The notes below the pieces were generated by a model. The model worked only from the letters and a program-made list of their open reading frames with translations, was not told where the DNA came from and did not search any database. Below, piece by piece: positions 17,760 to 26,735 of a DNA stretch of 64,000 bases (position 1 is its first letter; each line of letters starts with the position of its first letter). Source of the stretch: Geothermobacter hydrogeniphilus (GTDB lineage: Bacteria > Desulfobacterota > Desulfuromonadia > Desulfuromonadales > Geothermobacteraceae). The position numbers were made by a program, and so were the translations under genes. Where the stretch lies: positions 43,515-107,514 of the forward strand of contig NZ_PPFX01000008.1 in assembly GCF_002898515.1 (NCBI RefSeq), in the 5' to 3' direction.

Positions 17760-19658
17760 ATGTTGTTGGAAACCATAGAATCACCGGCCCGGATTAAAGA
17801 TCTGAGCCGCGAACAGCTCAGGCAACTGGCCGATGAGTTGCGCAGTGAGATTATCCAGTCCGTGTCCAGAACCGGCGGGCATCTGGCCAGTTCCCTGGGC
17901 GTTGTTGAGCTGACCCTGGCCCTGCACCGGGTTCTTGACAGCCCCCATGACAAGATTGTCTGGGATGTCGGCCACCAGGCCTACGCCCATAAAATGCTCA
18001 CTGGACGGCGGGAGGCTTTTTCCACCCTGCGTCAGCTCGACGGTTTGAGCGGTTTCCCGAAACGTTCCGAGAGTCCGCATGATTGTTTCGATGTCGGGCA
18101 CTCCAGCACCTCGGTTTCCGCCGCTCTCGGCATGGCGGCGGCTCGTGACGCCTGCGGCGGAGAAGAAAAGATCGTTGCCGTCATCGGTGACGGTTCCCTG
18201 ACCGCCGGGCTTGCCTACGAGGCCTTCAATCAGGCCGGTCATCTGAAGAAGAACCTGGTCGTCATTCTCAACGACAACGAAATGTCGATTTCCCCCAACG
18301 TCGGGGCGATTTCCTCATTCCTGAGCCGGAAGATGACGTCCGATTTCTTCGTCCGCATGAAGAAAGAGGCGACCCAGATTATCGGTTCGATGCCGAAAAT
18401 CGGCAAGGATCTGCTCTCTCTGGCGAGTCGCGCCGAACATTCTCTCAAGGGGTTCCTGACCCCGGGCATGCTGTTCGAGGCTTTCGGCTTCGATTACTTC
18501 GGTCCCATCGATGGTCATAATCTCGATGAATTGATTGAAACCCTGACGAATGTCACTCGCCTTGAGGGGCCGGTGCTGGTGCATGTCGTTACCCGCAAAG
18601 GCCATGGTTTTGCACCGGCCGAACGGGAGCCGTCAAAATTTCACGGCGTCGGACCGTTTGATGTCGAGACCGGAGAGGTTGTCGGTGTCAAGGGGGGCGG
18701 CGGAAGTTTTACCGGGGTTTTCGGTTCGACGCTGGTGCAGATGGCCGCACGGGACGAGCGCATCGTCGCCATCACTGCCGCCATGCTGGAAGGGACCGGG
18801 CTGAAGGACTTTTCCACCACCTTTCCGGAGCGGTTTTATGATGTCGGAATCGCCGAACAGCATGCCGTGACCTTTGCCGCCGGACTCGCCTGTCGTGGCC
18901 TGCGGCCGGTGGTCGCCATCTATTCGACCTTCATGCAGCGTGCCTATGACCAGGTGGTTCATGATGTCTGCCTGCAGAACCTGCCGGTGACCTTTGCCAT
19001 GGATCGTGGCGGGCTGGTCGGGGCTGACGGCCCGACACACCATGGAGCCTTCGATCTGTCTTTCATGCGTCATATTCCCAACCTGACCTTTATGGTGCCG
19101 CGGGACGAACAGCAGTTGCAGCGCGCCATGGAAACCGCCCGACTGCATGACGGTCCCTTCGCCTATCGTTATCCGCGAGGCAAGGCCCTGGGGCTCGGTC
19201 TCGCGGACCAGCCGCAGGCGGTTGAAATCGGCAGCGGGGAAGTGTTGCGGGAGGGTGACGACGGGGCCATCCTGGCGGTCGGTTCGGCAGTACAGGCGGC
19301 GCTTGAGGCTGCCGAGACTCTGGCGGCCGAAGGTGTGCGACTCCGGGTGATTGATCCACGTTTTATCAAGCCGCTCGATGAGCGTCTGCTGCTGCAGGCG
19401 GCCGCGACCGGACTTGTTGTCACGGTCGAGGAGAATACGCTCCTGGGCGGCTTCGGAAGTGCCGTCAGCGAGCTTTACGCCGCGGCCGGTGTCGCGCCGC
19501 GACTGGTTTTGATCGGTCTTCCGGATCGTTTTATCGAACAGGGCAGCCAGGATCAGCTGCGCGCGCGATATGGCCTTGACGCGGACGGCCTGGTTGGACG
19601 GATTCGGGATGAGTTGAAGGCCGGGGACGCTACGGGAGCGGCTGCGGCGGGTTCCTGA
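17760..19658 (+). CDS. dxs: 1-deoxy-D-xylulose-5-phosphate synthase
   Basis: A 632-residue thiamine-diphosphate enzyme making DXP from pyruvate and glyceraldehyde 3-phosphate, the first step of the MEP isoprenoid pathway. The start is ATG 17760, preceded by GAGAGGA; an upstream TTG at 17718 would add 14 unsupported residues. It shows the expected [12 protein letters not shown], the ThDP motif [15 protein letters not shown], the transketolase pyrimidine domain ([17 protein letters not shown]) and the C-terminal domain ([14 protein letters not shown]). Length matches the family. It converges on the minus-strand YqaA-type gene. Confidence 0.97.
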   Translation: MLLETIESPARIKDLSREQLRQLADELRSEIIQSVSRTGGHLASSLGVVELTLALHRVLDSPHDKIVWDVGHQAYAHKMLTGRREAFSTLRQLDGLSGFPKRSESPHDCFDVGHSSTSVSAALGMAAARDACGGEEKIVAVIGDGSLTAGLAYEAFNQAGHLKKNLVVILNDNEMSISPNVGAISSFLSRKMTSDFFVRMKKEATQIIGSMPKIGKDLLSLASRAEHSLKGFLTPGMLFEAFGFDYFGPIDGHNLDELIETLTNVTRLEGPVLVHVVTRKGHGFAPAEREPSKFHGVGPFDVETGEVVGVKGGGGSFTGVFGSTLVQMAARDERIVAITAAMLEGTGLKDFSTTFPERFYDVGIAEQHAVTFAAGLACRGLRPVVAIYSTFMQRAYDQVVHDVCLQNLPVTFAMDRGGLVGADGPTHHGAFDLSFMRHIPNLTFMVPRDEQQLQRAMETARLHDGPFAYRYPRGKALGLGLADQPQAVEIGSGEVLREGDDGAILAVGSAVQAALEAAETLAAEGVRLRVIDPRFIKPLDERLLLQAAATGLVVTVEENTLLGGFGSAVSELYAAAGVAPRLVLIGLPDRFIEQGSQDQLRARYGLDADGLVGRIRDELKAGDATGAAAAGS

Positions 19659-19687
19659 CGCGGGGATTCTCTCCCTCTCGGAGGTTT

Positions 19688-20140
19688 TCAGGCCGAAATG
19701 AACAGGCCCGCGAGCCCGGCCACCGACAGATACCGGGCTCCCTTGCCGGTGCCGGTCAGCAACAGAAACCAGGGAACTGGGACCCGGCAGTAGCCGGCCA
19801 GCAGGCAGAGTGTGTCACCGATGATCGGCAGCCAGCTGAAGAGCAGGGACCAGCTGCCGAATCGCTGGTACCAGCGGGCCGCCCGGCGTTGATGGGCAGG
19901 TGTGATCCGCAGCACGCGTTTGCTGAGCCAATCCGCACCGTAGAAACCGATGAGATAGCTGGTCAGGGCGCCGAGGGTATTGCCGACGGTGGCTGCCAGA
20001 ACGCAGGCAAGGGGGTCCTTGCCGACGGCCAACAGGGCGACCAGCAGCCATTCGGATCCGAGCGGAAGCAGGGTCGAGGCGGCAAAGCTGAGCAGGAACA
20101 GGGCCGGCAGGCCATGTTGCAGCAGCCACTGTTCAGGCAT
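19688..20140 (-). CDS. YqaA-type small membrane protein (DedA/SNARE-associated superfamily)
   Basis: A 150-residue membrane protein with four to five hydrophobic segments. It has the features of the YqaA/VTT-domain group: FAASTLLPLGSEWLLVALL, ATVGNTLGALTSYLIGF and FSWLPIIGDTLCLLAGYCRVP. Distant DedA relatives move lipid carriers or support envelope integrity; the function of YqaA itself is not known. The start overlaps the end of the next upstream minus-strand gene by 8 bp, so it is the last gene of a three-gene group with two receiver proteins. Confidence 0.85.
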   Translation of the reverse strand: MPEQWLLQHGLPALFLLSFAASTLLPLGSEWLLVALLAVGKDPLACVLAATVGNTLGALTSYLIGFYGADWLSKRVLRITPAHQRRAARWYQRFGSWSLLFSWLPIIGDTLCLLAGYCRVPVPWFLLLTGTGKGARYLSVAGLAGLFISA

Positions 20141-21104
20141 ATTGACGTTGCTGAGCCTGTTTGTTCAACTGGCGGATGCGGCCTGCTTTTTCCAGCATCA
20201 GGGCGGCGTGAGCGGCCAGTTGGGTGAGGCGCTGCAGGTCGGCTTCGTTGAAAGGCAACTGGCGGGGATGCCCGGCCATGACCAGCAGGCCGATCGGACG
20301 TGTCCCACTTCGTACCGGGATGGCCAGTACGCCCGGGGTGGTGAAGAGTGCTTCACGCTCCTCCACGGCCGTTTTCTGTTCCAGTTTAGGCGGCAGCTTG
20401 CCGGCAATCAGGATGGGTCGCCCATGGTCGAAGATCGCACTGAGCAGACCGTCCGGGATCTTTTCGGCGCAGGACCGGCAAAATCCCTGGGCCAGGCCCC
20501 GGCTGAGTTTGACGGCAAGTTCTCCATTCCTGCCGGTAAGGGCCAGCAGCCCGCGTTCGGCATGAGCCAGCCCGACAGCTGCATCAAGCAGTCCCTGCAG
20601 CAGTTCCCCCGGATCTTCGAACATTGTCAGACGTTCAAGGGCGTGCTGCAGTTCCGACATGCGGTTCAGGGTGCTGCTCATCTGCCGGTTTCGCACTTCA
20701 AGTTCAATAACCAGTTGCCGTTCTTCCTGCCGCAACTGGATCGCCCGGTAGGCTCTTTCCAGGGCCTGAAAAAGAAATTCCCCCGAATCGATTGGTCGAA
20801 CGATGAAATCGTGGGCACCGTTGCGCAACGCCTGCAGCAGGTTGTAGGAGGAGGCGTTATGGGTCAACAGGATAACCTCGATGTCGGGACGCTTGCGTTT
20901 CAGTTCCTTGAGCAGAAAAAGCCCGCTGCGGCTCGGCAGCTCGGTTTCGGTCAGCACCACGTCAATGCGGCGCCGTTCGATCAGTGCCAAGGCGGCTTCG
21001 CAGGAGGCGGCTTCAAGGACCTGGTACTGTTCCTGGACAAGGAGCATCTTGAGGCTGGTACGGCGGGTGGCGACATGATCGACAATGAGGAGCGTACGGG
21101 CCAT
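20133..21104 (-). CDS. Degenerate receiver-GAF protein
   Basis: A 323-residue cytoplasmic protein: an N-terminal receiver fold (about 1-120), a short coiled coil (about 120-155) and a GAF domain (about 160-310). The receiver lacks the phosphorylation set: the phospho-acceptor position reads LTETELP (Glu53 in place of Asp), the acidic pair reads VDH, and the conserved Lys is Arg (FIVRPID). The GAF domain may bind a small ligand. No output DNA-binding or enzymatic domain is seen. The canonical receiver gene upstream ends 5 bp before it, so the two likely work together. Confidence 0.82.
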   Translation of the reverse strand: MARTLLIVDHVATRRTSLKMLLVQEQYQVLEAASCEAALALIERRRIDVVLTETELPSRSGLFLLKELKRKRPDIEVILLTHNASSYNLLQALRNGAHDFIVRPIDSGEFLFQALERAYRAIQLRQEERQLVIELEVRNRQMSSTLNRMSELQHALERLTMFEDPGELLQGLLDAAVGLAHAERGLLALTGRNGELAVKLSRGLAQGFCRSCAEKIPDGLLSAIFDHGRPILIAGKLPPKLEQKTAVEEREALFTTPGVLAIPVRSGTRPIGLLVMAGHPRQLPFNEADLQRLTQLAAHAALMLEKAGRIRQLNKQAQQRQYA

Positions 21105-21109
21105 GGGGT

Positions 21110-21484
21110 CTATTCTCCGCTCGGCAACAGGCTGCGGACGGCGGTTTCGAGATTCTTTTCGGTGAAGGGCTTGGTCAGGTAGATTTTCCCGCCGACGGCG
21201 AAACCCCGCGCCATATCGTCCGGCTGGTCCTTGGCGGTCACGAAGATGATCGGAATGTGTCGGGTCTCGTCCAGGCTGTGCAGTTTGCGCGCAAGAGCGA
21301 ACCCGTCTTTGCCCTGAAACATGACGTCAAGAATAATCAGGTCGGGTTGCTGCTGTCTGGCCAGGCCGTAGCCCTCTTCGGCACTGGCGGCCTGCAGAAC
21401 CTGATATCCGAGGCGTGTCAGGGCATTGGCTTCAAGTTCCCGCACCGCCGGTTCATCTTCCACAACCAGAATGGTCTGTTGCAT
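21110..21484 (-). CDS. Single-domain response regulator (CheY-like)
   Basis: A 124-residue receiver with all key residues: acidic pair ED (about 10-11), phospho-acceptor Asp53 (LDVMFQGKDG), Thr in FVTAK and Lys105 (LTKPF). It has no output domain, so it should act by protein-protein contact, perhaps on the degenerate receiver-GAF protein encoded 5 bp downstream or within a chemotaxis-like or phosphorelay path. It is first of a three-gene group. A 113-bp gap to the receptor gene 21598-23559 holds no other gene that I can support. Confidence 0.92.
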   Translation of the reverse strand: MQQTILVVEDEPAVRELEANALTRLGYQVLQAASAEEGYGLARQQQPDLIILDVMFQGKDGFALARKLHSLDETRHIPIIFVTAKDQPDDMARGFAVGGKIYLTKPFTEKNLETAVRSLLPSGE

Positions 21485-21597
21485 GGCTACCCCATGGAGT
21501 TATGCGTCATATCGGGTTTGGAACAGACTGATTAAATAATTACGCCCACTTATATCACAGGATGGAGAAAGATGAAAATCGGCTTCGCCAACGTGGG

Positions 21598-23559
21598 TTA
21601 ATCGGGTCTGGTGATACGGAGGATATCGGCCTTGGTCATCAGGTAGAGGAACCGGTAAAGTTCGTAGTCAAGCATGGTTGTCGCCACGCAGACATCCCGG
21701 ATCGGTCGCTTCCCGTCGATCAGCGAAAGAACAAATTTCTGGTGAACCGTCATGCGGCCACTGTTGACCTTGTCCCGCCCCCCGGGGGCAAATTCGAGAA
21801 CGGTGTCAAGGGTGGGAATCATTTCACGGATATTACGCCATTCATTCTGGTGGGCGGCGGCTTCCTTGAGAAAATCGTCAACGCTTAAATGAAGGTTGTC
21901 ACTCGACTTGGGGGCGTCATTGCCGGGGATGAACTCGAAAACACCCTCGGGGAAAACAATCAGTGAGTGGAGAACCATCTTGGCCTGGTAGCGGAGAGAT
22001 TCAAGCAGATCCCTGCTTTTCAACGCCCCCATTCTGATCAGGGCTTCCCCCAGGCGCAGGCTGTTGTCCCCTTCACACATGACCAGCGCCTGATCACGCT
22101 GATCTTCACTGATCTTTCCCTCGCGGACCAGCAGATAGCCGAGCTTGTTCATCAGAAACCCGGTCTGGTTGTGATTGCCGAGATTGAGGGAACTGACACT
22201 GGTGATCTTTCCTTTACGGAAAAGAATCTCTTTCCGGTTATGTTTCGACGAGACCTGCAGCATGCCGGATTGTCTGGAGGCGGAAATCAGCTGCAACAGT
22301 GCCGGAATCTGCCGTGGTCCGAGTTTCCCGTCGAGCTGCAGTTGCCCGGAAGGCAGCTTGACCGCTTCGGCCGCAGACTCCCGTTTTTCTGTTTCCCCGT
22401 CGCCGGGCAGGTCTTTCGGCGGTTGGAAAAATGGAGGTTGTGCCGACGTGGATGGCTCAGAGGCAACCTCGGCGGTCTGCCGGTTGTGCAGCTCCGACCA
22501 GTCGTGCTGGATCAGCAGTTGCGGTGCGTGCGCGGGCGGACGCCGTCGTGGACGGCGCTGGTAGATGAGGAGAAACTTGGCCAGCAGGCCGCTGAGAACG
22601 ACAGCGACGATCAGCAGCAGGTAATGGCGGTTGTTGTTGCCGGTGCCTCGAAGGTTGTCGGCGGAGACATGCCGGGCCTGGCGTGTGTAGGGCGTCGGGA
22701 TCTTGCCCGGCAGCGGCCCCGGAGTTCGGCTGGTCTCCGCGGGAACCTCGACGGTGGGAGGCGTCGTGGAGAGGTGCCTGTCCGGTTGCGGTCTTTGGGC
22801 CGGCCTGGTGATTGGTTGCTGCCGGGCTGTCATGGTGACGGGGGGGGCCGGTTCAGATATTTTCCCGGTCTTCTCTTTGATTGAGAGGGCGCCTGCCGCG
22901 GATTTGTCCGGGGCAGGGACGACTGGGAGAGGGCTTCCCGTCTTCCGGACAGGAGAGGTTGTGGTGACAGCTTTGCCGTGATGGATGTCCGGGGCCGGTC
23001 GGGTTGACGCGGGATGGACGGCGGCGGATTTTCTTTTTGCCGGCCGGGTAGGCTGTTCCAGCTTGACCATGGCGCCGGGGGTGCCGAAGTCGGCAACGTG
23101 CATGGCCCGCAGGATCGGCAGGGCCGTCCGGTCGGTGTCCATGACCAGCAGCAGGTCCTGCAACTGTTGCCGCCGGTTGTGACTCAGCCCTCGTCTGGCG
23201 ACCATGGAGCCGGGGCGGATCCCCGAACCGGTTTCGGGGAGATAGTCGACCAGGCGAAAAAACTCACCCTGGCGCATTGCGGCGAGGAAATCCTGTGACA
23301 GGATGGCGATATCGACCTCGCGGTAGCGGTTCATCCATTGCCTGAGCCGTTGTTCACTGTTGAAAATACGCAGTTTGACGGTTTCGTGCAGGTTGGTGCG
23401 CAGGTAATTCGACAGTCTGGCGGCCTGGGCTTTATTCTGTATCAGGGAGGTTTTGCCGGGAACGACGCCGAAAGTCAGGTCGCCCCATGCCGGACCGGAG
23501 AGGCAAAAGAATACGGCCAGGAGTAGGGAGATTCGTGTCATTGGATTAGGTACCGTCAT
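21598..23559 (-). CDS. Transmembrane receptor: PhnD-like periplasmic domain, TM segment, DUF4388 (PATAN) domain
   Basis: A 653-residue protein with unusual layout. Signal peptide (ISLLLAVFFCLSGPAWG), then about 150 residues resembling the first lobe of PhnD-type phosphate/phosphonate binding proteins (LTFGVVPGKTSLIQNKA... DIAILSQDFLAAM), then a long Pro/Thr/Arg-rich spacer (about 170-300), one membrane helix (about 305-327, YLLLIVAVVLSGLLAKFLLI), an acidic linker and a cytoplasmic DUF4388/PATAN domain (about 405-520, SASRQSGMLQVSS...EILFRKGKITSV) with a helical tail. DUF4388 is common in Desulfuromonadales and thought to mediate signalling contacts. It may sense an anion or envelope state and signal to the receivers downstream. 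The start could be ATG 23559 or 23541. Confidence 0.78.
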   Translation of the reverse strand: MTVPNPMTRISLLLAVFFCLSGPAWGDLTFGVVPGKTSLIQNKAQAARLSNYLRTNLHETVKLRIFNSEQRLRQWMNRYREVDIAILSQDFLAAMRQGEFFRLVDYLPETGSGIRPGSMVARRGLSHNRRQQLQDLLLVMDTDRTALPILRAMHVADFGTPGAMVKLEQPTRPAKRKSAAVHPASTRPAPDIHHGKAVTTTSPVRKTGSPLPVVPAPDKSAAGALSIKEKTGKISEPAPPVTMTARQQPITRPAQRPQPDRHLSTTPPTVEVPAETSRTPGPLPGKIPTPYTRQARHVSADNLRGTGNNNRHYLLLIVAVVLSGLLAKFLLIYQRRPRRRPPAHAPQLLIQHDWSELHNRQTAEVASEPSTSAQPPFFQPPKDLPGDGETEKRESAAEAVKLPSGQLQLDGKLGPRQIPALLQLISASRQSGMLQVSSKHNRKEILFRKGKITSVSSLNLGNHNQTGFLMNKLGYLLVREGKISEDQRDQALVMCEGDNSLRLGEALIRMGALKSRDLLESLRYQAKMVLHSLIVFPEGVFEFIPGNDAPKSSDNLHLSVDDFLKEAAAHQNEWRNIREMIPTLDTVLEFAPGGRDKVNSGRMTVHQKFVLSLIDGKRPIRDVCVATTMLDYELYRFLYLMTKADILRITRPD

Positions 23560-23891
23560 GAGCCGGAGGCAAGGTTGTAGACATCCTGAATCACCGAGCG
23601 CGAACCTGGCGTGCTGCAGTCGGGTTTTGGAACCATGCCGGGGAACTTTGAAAGGAAGGGATAGATGCGCACCTCTGCCGAGGTGGTGAAAAAGTCAAAC
23701 AGAATTGAACCCCTCCATGTCAAGGCCGCGGCCCCGCAGGTTCGCCTGAAGGCGATTGAAAAGCGATTGTTCTTCGATCGAAACCTGGCGGTGGCAGTCG
23801 CGTCAGTGTCGACAATCACTTATCCAACGGCAATATAACAGAACCGGTCCGCGTTTGACCAGCGCTTTCAGCTTCCTTTGTGAATGACTTT
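23560..23891. other. 332-bp gap, no gene firmly supported
   Basis: A minus-strand open frame (23819-23556, 87 codons) ends in an ATGA overlap with the next start at 23559, which could mean coupling. Its protein matches nothing I recognise, and I see no ribosome site, so I do not call it. No terminator or repeat is visible. Confidence 0.4.
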
Positions 23892-24956
23892 TTATCTGAT
23901 GTCGGGATGGTCGCCGCAACGTCTTTTACGATAGAAAGACGCCAGCGCGATGATGATTCCGGAGATGATAAGGATGCCTCCCGCCAGGGCCAGGCGGGAT
24001 CCGGGATCATAATTTATGGTCAGGACGCTGTAGACCCTGAACAAAGGCTGGGTCGGTCGGATGCGTATTCCCGCCGACACCAGCGGGTAGGGTAATGGTC
24101 CGCGCAGGAAGTACCAGCCGCGCCACTCCGCTTGTCCCGGTTGTTCCAGGCGCAGCAGCATGGCGGGTTCCCCCAGGCGGTTGCCGCGTTTTATCACCCG
24201 GTCGCCGCGGAGCATGGCGTCGGGATAGAAGGTTTCAACCGTCAGGCGGCTGCCGGAATCGAAATCAACGCGACTGCCTGTCGCCAGATCAAGAGTTCCC
24301 CGCTGCGGCTGGAAAAATCTGAAACCCCGGACATCCCGGCCAAAGGAGACCGGCACCACTACCAGACCGCGCCAGAGCAGCGGATGATTGATGCTGATTT
24401 CAGTTGCGGCCAGCTGCTGATCGCCCCTGAGGAGGGTGACCCGGCTGCGCATATCGAGGGGACGTCCGGTTTCGCTGAGTCGGGGTTCGAAATGGTCCAG
24501 CCGCAGATAATGCCCAGGTAGACCGCCGATCGGGTAAGGCTGGTTGAGATAGAGAGGGACGCTGTCGTGACGGAATCCGGAAAAACTGCCCCAGATGTAG
24601 GCGCCGAGAACCAGTACGCAGCCGAGGTGAATCAGGTATTCGCCAAGTTTACGCCAGCGGGCGCGGATTTTTCCCAGCCAGTCAATGAAGCAGCAGAGGG
24701 TGTTGATGCCCAGCAGCAGCACCAGGGTGGCGAAGAGGGTCAACCACCAGCTCAGTCTGAGATGAGCCGCGCCTCGGGTTTGCCACCAGTCGATCAGGGT
24801 CAGCTGGTCGATGGCGCCGAAGACATTCGGGTTGAAGTGCATCACCAGTGAACCCGCCATGGCCAGGAATGTCGCCCCGGAAGCCAGCACGATGGCCAGT
24901 TTCAGTGAGCAGCAGAGGCTCCAGAGACGTTTGCTGAAAGAAGGTCGCGGCGTCAT
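23892..24956 (-). CDS. resB: Cytochrome c biogenesis protein ResB/Ccs1 family
   Basis: A 354-residue membrane protein of System II cytochrome c maturation, which with CcsA delivers and attaches heme to CxxCH apocytochromes outside the membrane. The frame is open upstream, but ATG 24956 is preferred, since it lies 5 bp after the ccsA stop and gives the family N-terminus (LWSLCCSLKLAIVLASGATFLAMAG). There are three N-terminal membrane helices, a large extracytoplasmic domain and one C-terminal helix (LALAGGILIISGIIIALASFY). At about 350 residues it matches the shorter ResB type. The many c-type cytochromes here depend on such a system. Confidence 0.9.
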   Translation of the reverse strand: MTPRPSFSKRLWSLCCSLKLAIVLASGATFLAMAGSLVMHFNPNVFGAIDQLTLIDWWQTRGAAHLRLSWWLTLFATLVLLLGINTLCCFIDWLGKIRARWRKLGEYLIHLGCVLVLGAYIWGSFSGFRHDSVPLYLNQPYPIGGLPGHYLRLDHFEPRLSETGRPLDMRSRVTLLRGDQQLAATEISINHPLLWRGLVVVPVSFGRDVRGFRFFQPQRGTLDLATGSRVDFDSGSRLTVETFYPDAMLRGDRVIKRGNRLGEPAMLLRLEQPGQAEWRGWYFLRGPLPYPLVSAGIRIRPTQPLFRVYSVLTINYDPGSRLALAGGILIISGIIIALASFYRKRRCGDHPDIR

Positions 24957-24961
24957 GGCGA

Positions 24962-25762
24962 TCAATCCAGCGGATGGTTGCTTTCCAGCAACAGTCCGAT
25001 CCCGAGATAGGTGAAGAGTACCACGGCAAAGCCGAGGATCGACAGGATCGCGTAGCCTCTGCCCTGCCAGCGGCGGACAAATTTGGCGTGGCACATGCCG
25101 GCGTAGAAAAGCCAGACGATGAAGGACCAGACACTCTTGATATTCCAGGAGAAATAATAGCCCCAGGCGATGTAGGCCCAGATGGCGCCGAACAGCATGC
25201 AGGCGGAGAAGAGGCAGAACCCGAGAAACACGGCCTCTTCATTGAGCTTCCGCAACAGGACCAGGTCCGGCAACTGACGGGTTGGTCGCGCCTGCTGCCA
25301 GAGGTAGAGAACGCCGATGGAAAAGGCCATGGTAAACATGGCATAACCGGTAAAGGAGAAGATGATATGCAGGGTGAACAGGGGCGTATCGAGACTTGGA
25401 ATCAACGCCGGGATGGCCGGATCGCGCGGCAGGATGCTGGCGATCAGCAGCAGGTTGACAAACATCACGAACAGCCCGGCGGCACCGATGCGGTAACGCA
25501 GATCGAAGTAGAGATAGGTCAGGGCCAGTGACCAGCTGAAGAAGAACTGGGTCGAGAAGAGGTTGGTAACCGGGAGAAACCCGGCCGCCTGCCAGCGCAG
25601 CAGCAGGCTGCCGCTTTGGGCCAGCCAGCCGCAGGCGACCAGGGTCAGCGCAATTCCGGCCAGCCGCCGGGACGCGAGACGCAGGTTGCCGAGATAGCCG
25701 AGAACCGCGGCCAGGTAACAGCAGCCGGCAAGGTAGAGCAGGGGGATCTGGTATTGAAGCAT
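24962..25762 (-). CDS. ccsA: Cytochrome c assembly protein CcsA/CcmC-like heme handler
   Basis: A 266-residue polytopic membrane protein. The conserved WWD-like region is visible near YIAWGYYFSWNIKSVWSFIVWLFYAG, and the flanking His (LHIIFSFTGYAMFTMAF) fits the heme-binding P-His positions. It exports and presents heme, with ResB, in System II maturation. The frame opens at 25846, but ATG 25762 (MLQYQIPLLYLAG) fits the family start. It is directly upstream of resB in the same operon and divergent from the biotin operon. Confidence 0.92.
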   Translation of the reverse strand: MLQYQIPLLYLAGCCYLAAVLGYLGNLRLASRRLAGIALTLVACGWLAQSGSLLLRWQAAGFLPVTNLFSTQFFFSWSLALTYLYFDLRYRIGAAGLFVMFVNLLLIASILPRDPAIPALIPSLDTPLFTLHIIFSFTGYAMFTMAFSIGVLYLWQQARPTRQLPDLVLLRKLNEEAVFLGFCLFSACMLFGAIWAYIAWGYYFSWNIKSVWSFIVWLFYAGMCHAKFVRRWQGRGYAILSILGFAVVLFTYLGIGLLLESNHPLD

Positions 25763-25867
25763 AGGGGGTCCGGGTCCGTTCCCAGTGACGATTGACTTCC
25801 GGATCATTCGGAAGCACTGCAACTCCGATTCGGGGGAGCCTAACACAAAAAGGTCGGTTGGAAAAGC

Positions 25868-25901
25868 TCTGTCAACCCACGCCTGCCATCGGGTTGACAG
25901 A
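25868..25901. promoter_or_regulatory. BirA-type biotin operator
   Basis: A perfect 10-bp inverted repeat, TCTGTCAACC (25868-25877) and GGTTGACAGA (25892-25901), separated by 14 bp. Spacing and half-sites match the known bacterial BirA box (TTGTAAACC, N14-16, GGTTTACAA). It lies 30 bp before bioW and contains the -35 hexamer of the predicted bioW promoter, so binding should block transcription. Confidence 0.88.
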
Positions 25902-25922
25902 GGGCTTGTCAGATGCTAGTTT
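25894..25922 (+). promoter_or_regulatory. Predicted bioW sigma-70 promoter
   Basis: TTGACA (25894-25899), 17-bp spacer, TAGTTT (25917-25922). The -35 lies inside the right BirA half-site. The expected start of transcription is near 25929, only a few bases before the bioW ATG at 25932, which would make a nearly leaderless message. Confidence 0.6.
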
Positions 25923-25931
25923 CCGCTTGCC

Positions 25932-26735
25932 ATGACGGATCACTATTACAGCGTCAGAATGCGTTCCAGCCGTCAGCAGCGGCACATCTCCGGTGCCGAG
26001 CGGCTGGTGCCGCGCGAACAGGTGGCCGAGACCGGGCGGGAACTGCTGCGGCGGGCCATGAACCACAGTCGTGGCGCGTCCGAACAGGTGCATCTCAGTA
26101 TCGACCTGGTTCCCGCGGGGCAGATTCGCGAAATCTGCCTGCCGCCGCTTGCAACCTTCAGGGTTGCGGATTGGCGCCAGGGTCGTCAGGCGGCCGTTGA
26201 GTCACTGGTGACCGCCGGGGTGCCGGAGACGATAGCCGCCGCCGCACTTTCCCGGCTCGCAGCCGGTCCCGGCCCGGCGGGAAGCAGCCTGCGCGGCGCG
26301 ATGCTGATCGATGTTACCGATGGCCGGCGGCTTGATAACGATTCCGCGCGGGGGGTGCGTGTCAGTCGCATGGATATCAGTCCCGGAGCCCTGGCCCGGT
26401 TGCGTCGCCGGCTGGGCCCGCTCGGACTCGACAATGACCACGTCCGCGAGGCGCTGGTGCTGGCGGCGAAAGTCCTGTCGGCGCCGGGCCTGGTCGCCGA
26501 ACTCTGCTGGTCGGACGACCCGGATTACACCGCCGGCTATGTGGCGGCGCCGCCCTTCGGTTACCGGCGTTTTCCGCATCTGAAGAACGTCGGTGATGAG
26601 CGGGGCGGACGGGTCTTTTTCGTTCGCGGCGACACCCCTCACGCTGAGCTGGTTTCCTATCTTGAAAGGCAGCCGGTGCTGGTGACCCGGATTGCCGAAT
26701 GCGCCGCGCCCGTACCCTGGAGGAAAAATGCCTGA
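25932..26735 (+). CDS. bioW: 6-carboxyhexanoate-CoA ligase (pimeloyl-CoA synthetase)
   Basis: A 267-residue ligase that activates pimelate with ATP and CoA to give pimeloyl-CoA for BioF. It opens YYSVRMRSS, matching the Bacillus BioW start, and contains [46 protein letters not shown] and a C-terminal RVFFV region, all family landmarks. This fixes the start at 25932. It is the first gene of bioW-bioF-bioH-bioC and lies behind a BirA-type operator. Its stop overlaps bioF by 8 bp. Confidence 0.95.
   Translation: MTDHYYSVRMRSSRQQRHISGAERLVPREQVAETGRELLRRAMNHSRGASEQVHLSIDLVPAGQIREICLPPLATFRVADWRQGRQAAVESLVTAGVPETIAAAALSRLAAGPGPAGSSLRGAMLIDVTDGRRLDNDSARGVRVSRMDISPGALARLRRRLGPLGLDNDHVREALVLAAKVLSAPGLVAELCWSDDPDYTAGYVAAPPFGYRRFPHLKNVGDERGGRVFFVRGDTPHAELVSYLERQPVLVTRIAECAAPVPWRKNA

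Noticed and set aside
23556..23819. 87-codon minus-strand frame in ATGA overlap with the PhnD-like receptor gene
   Set aside because: No ribosome site, no recognisable features; kept as a note in the intergenic entry only.
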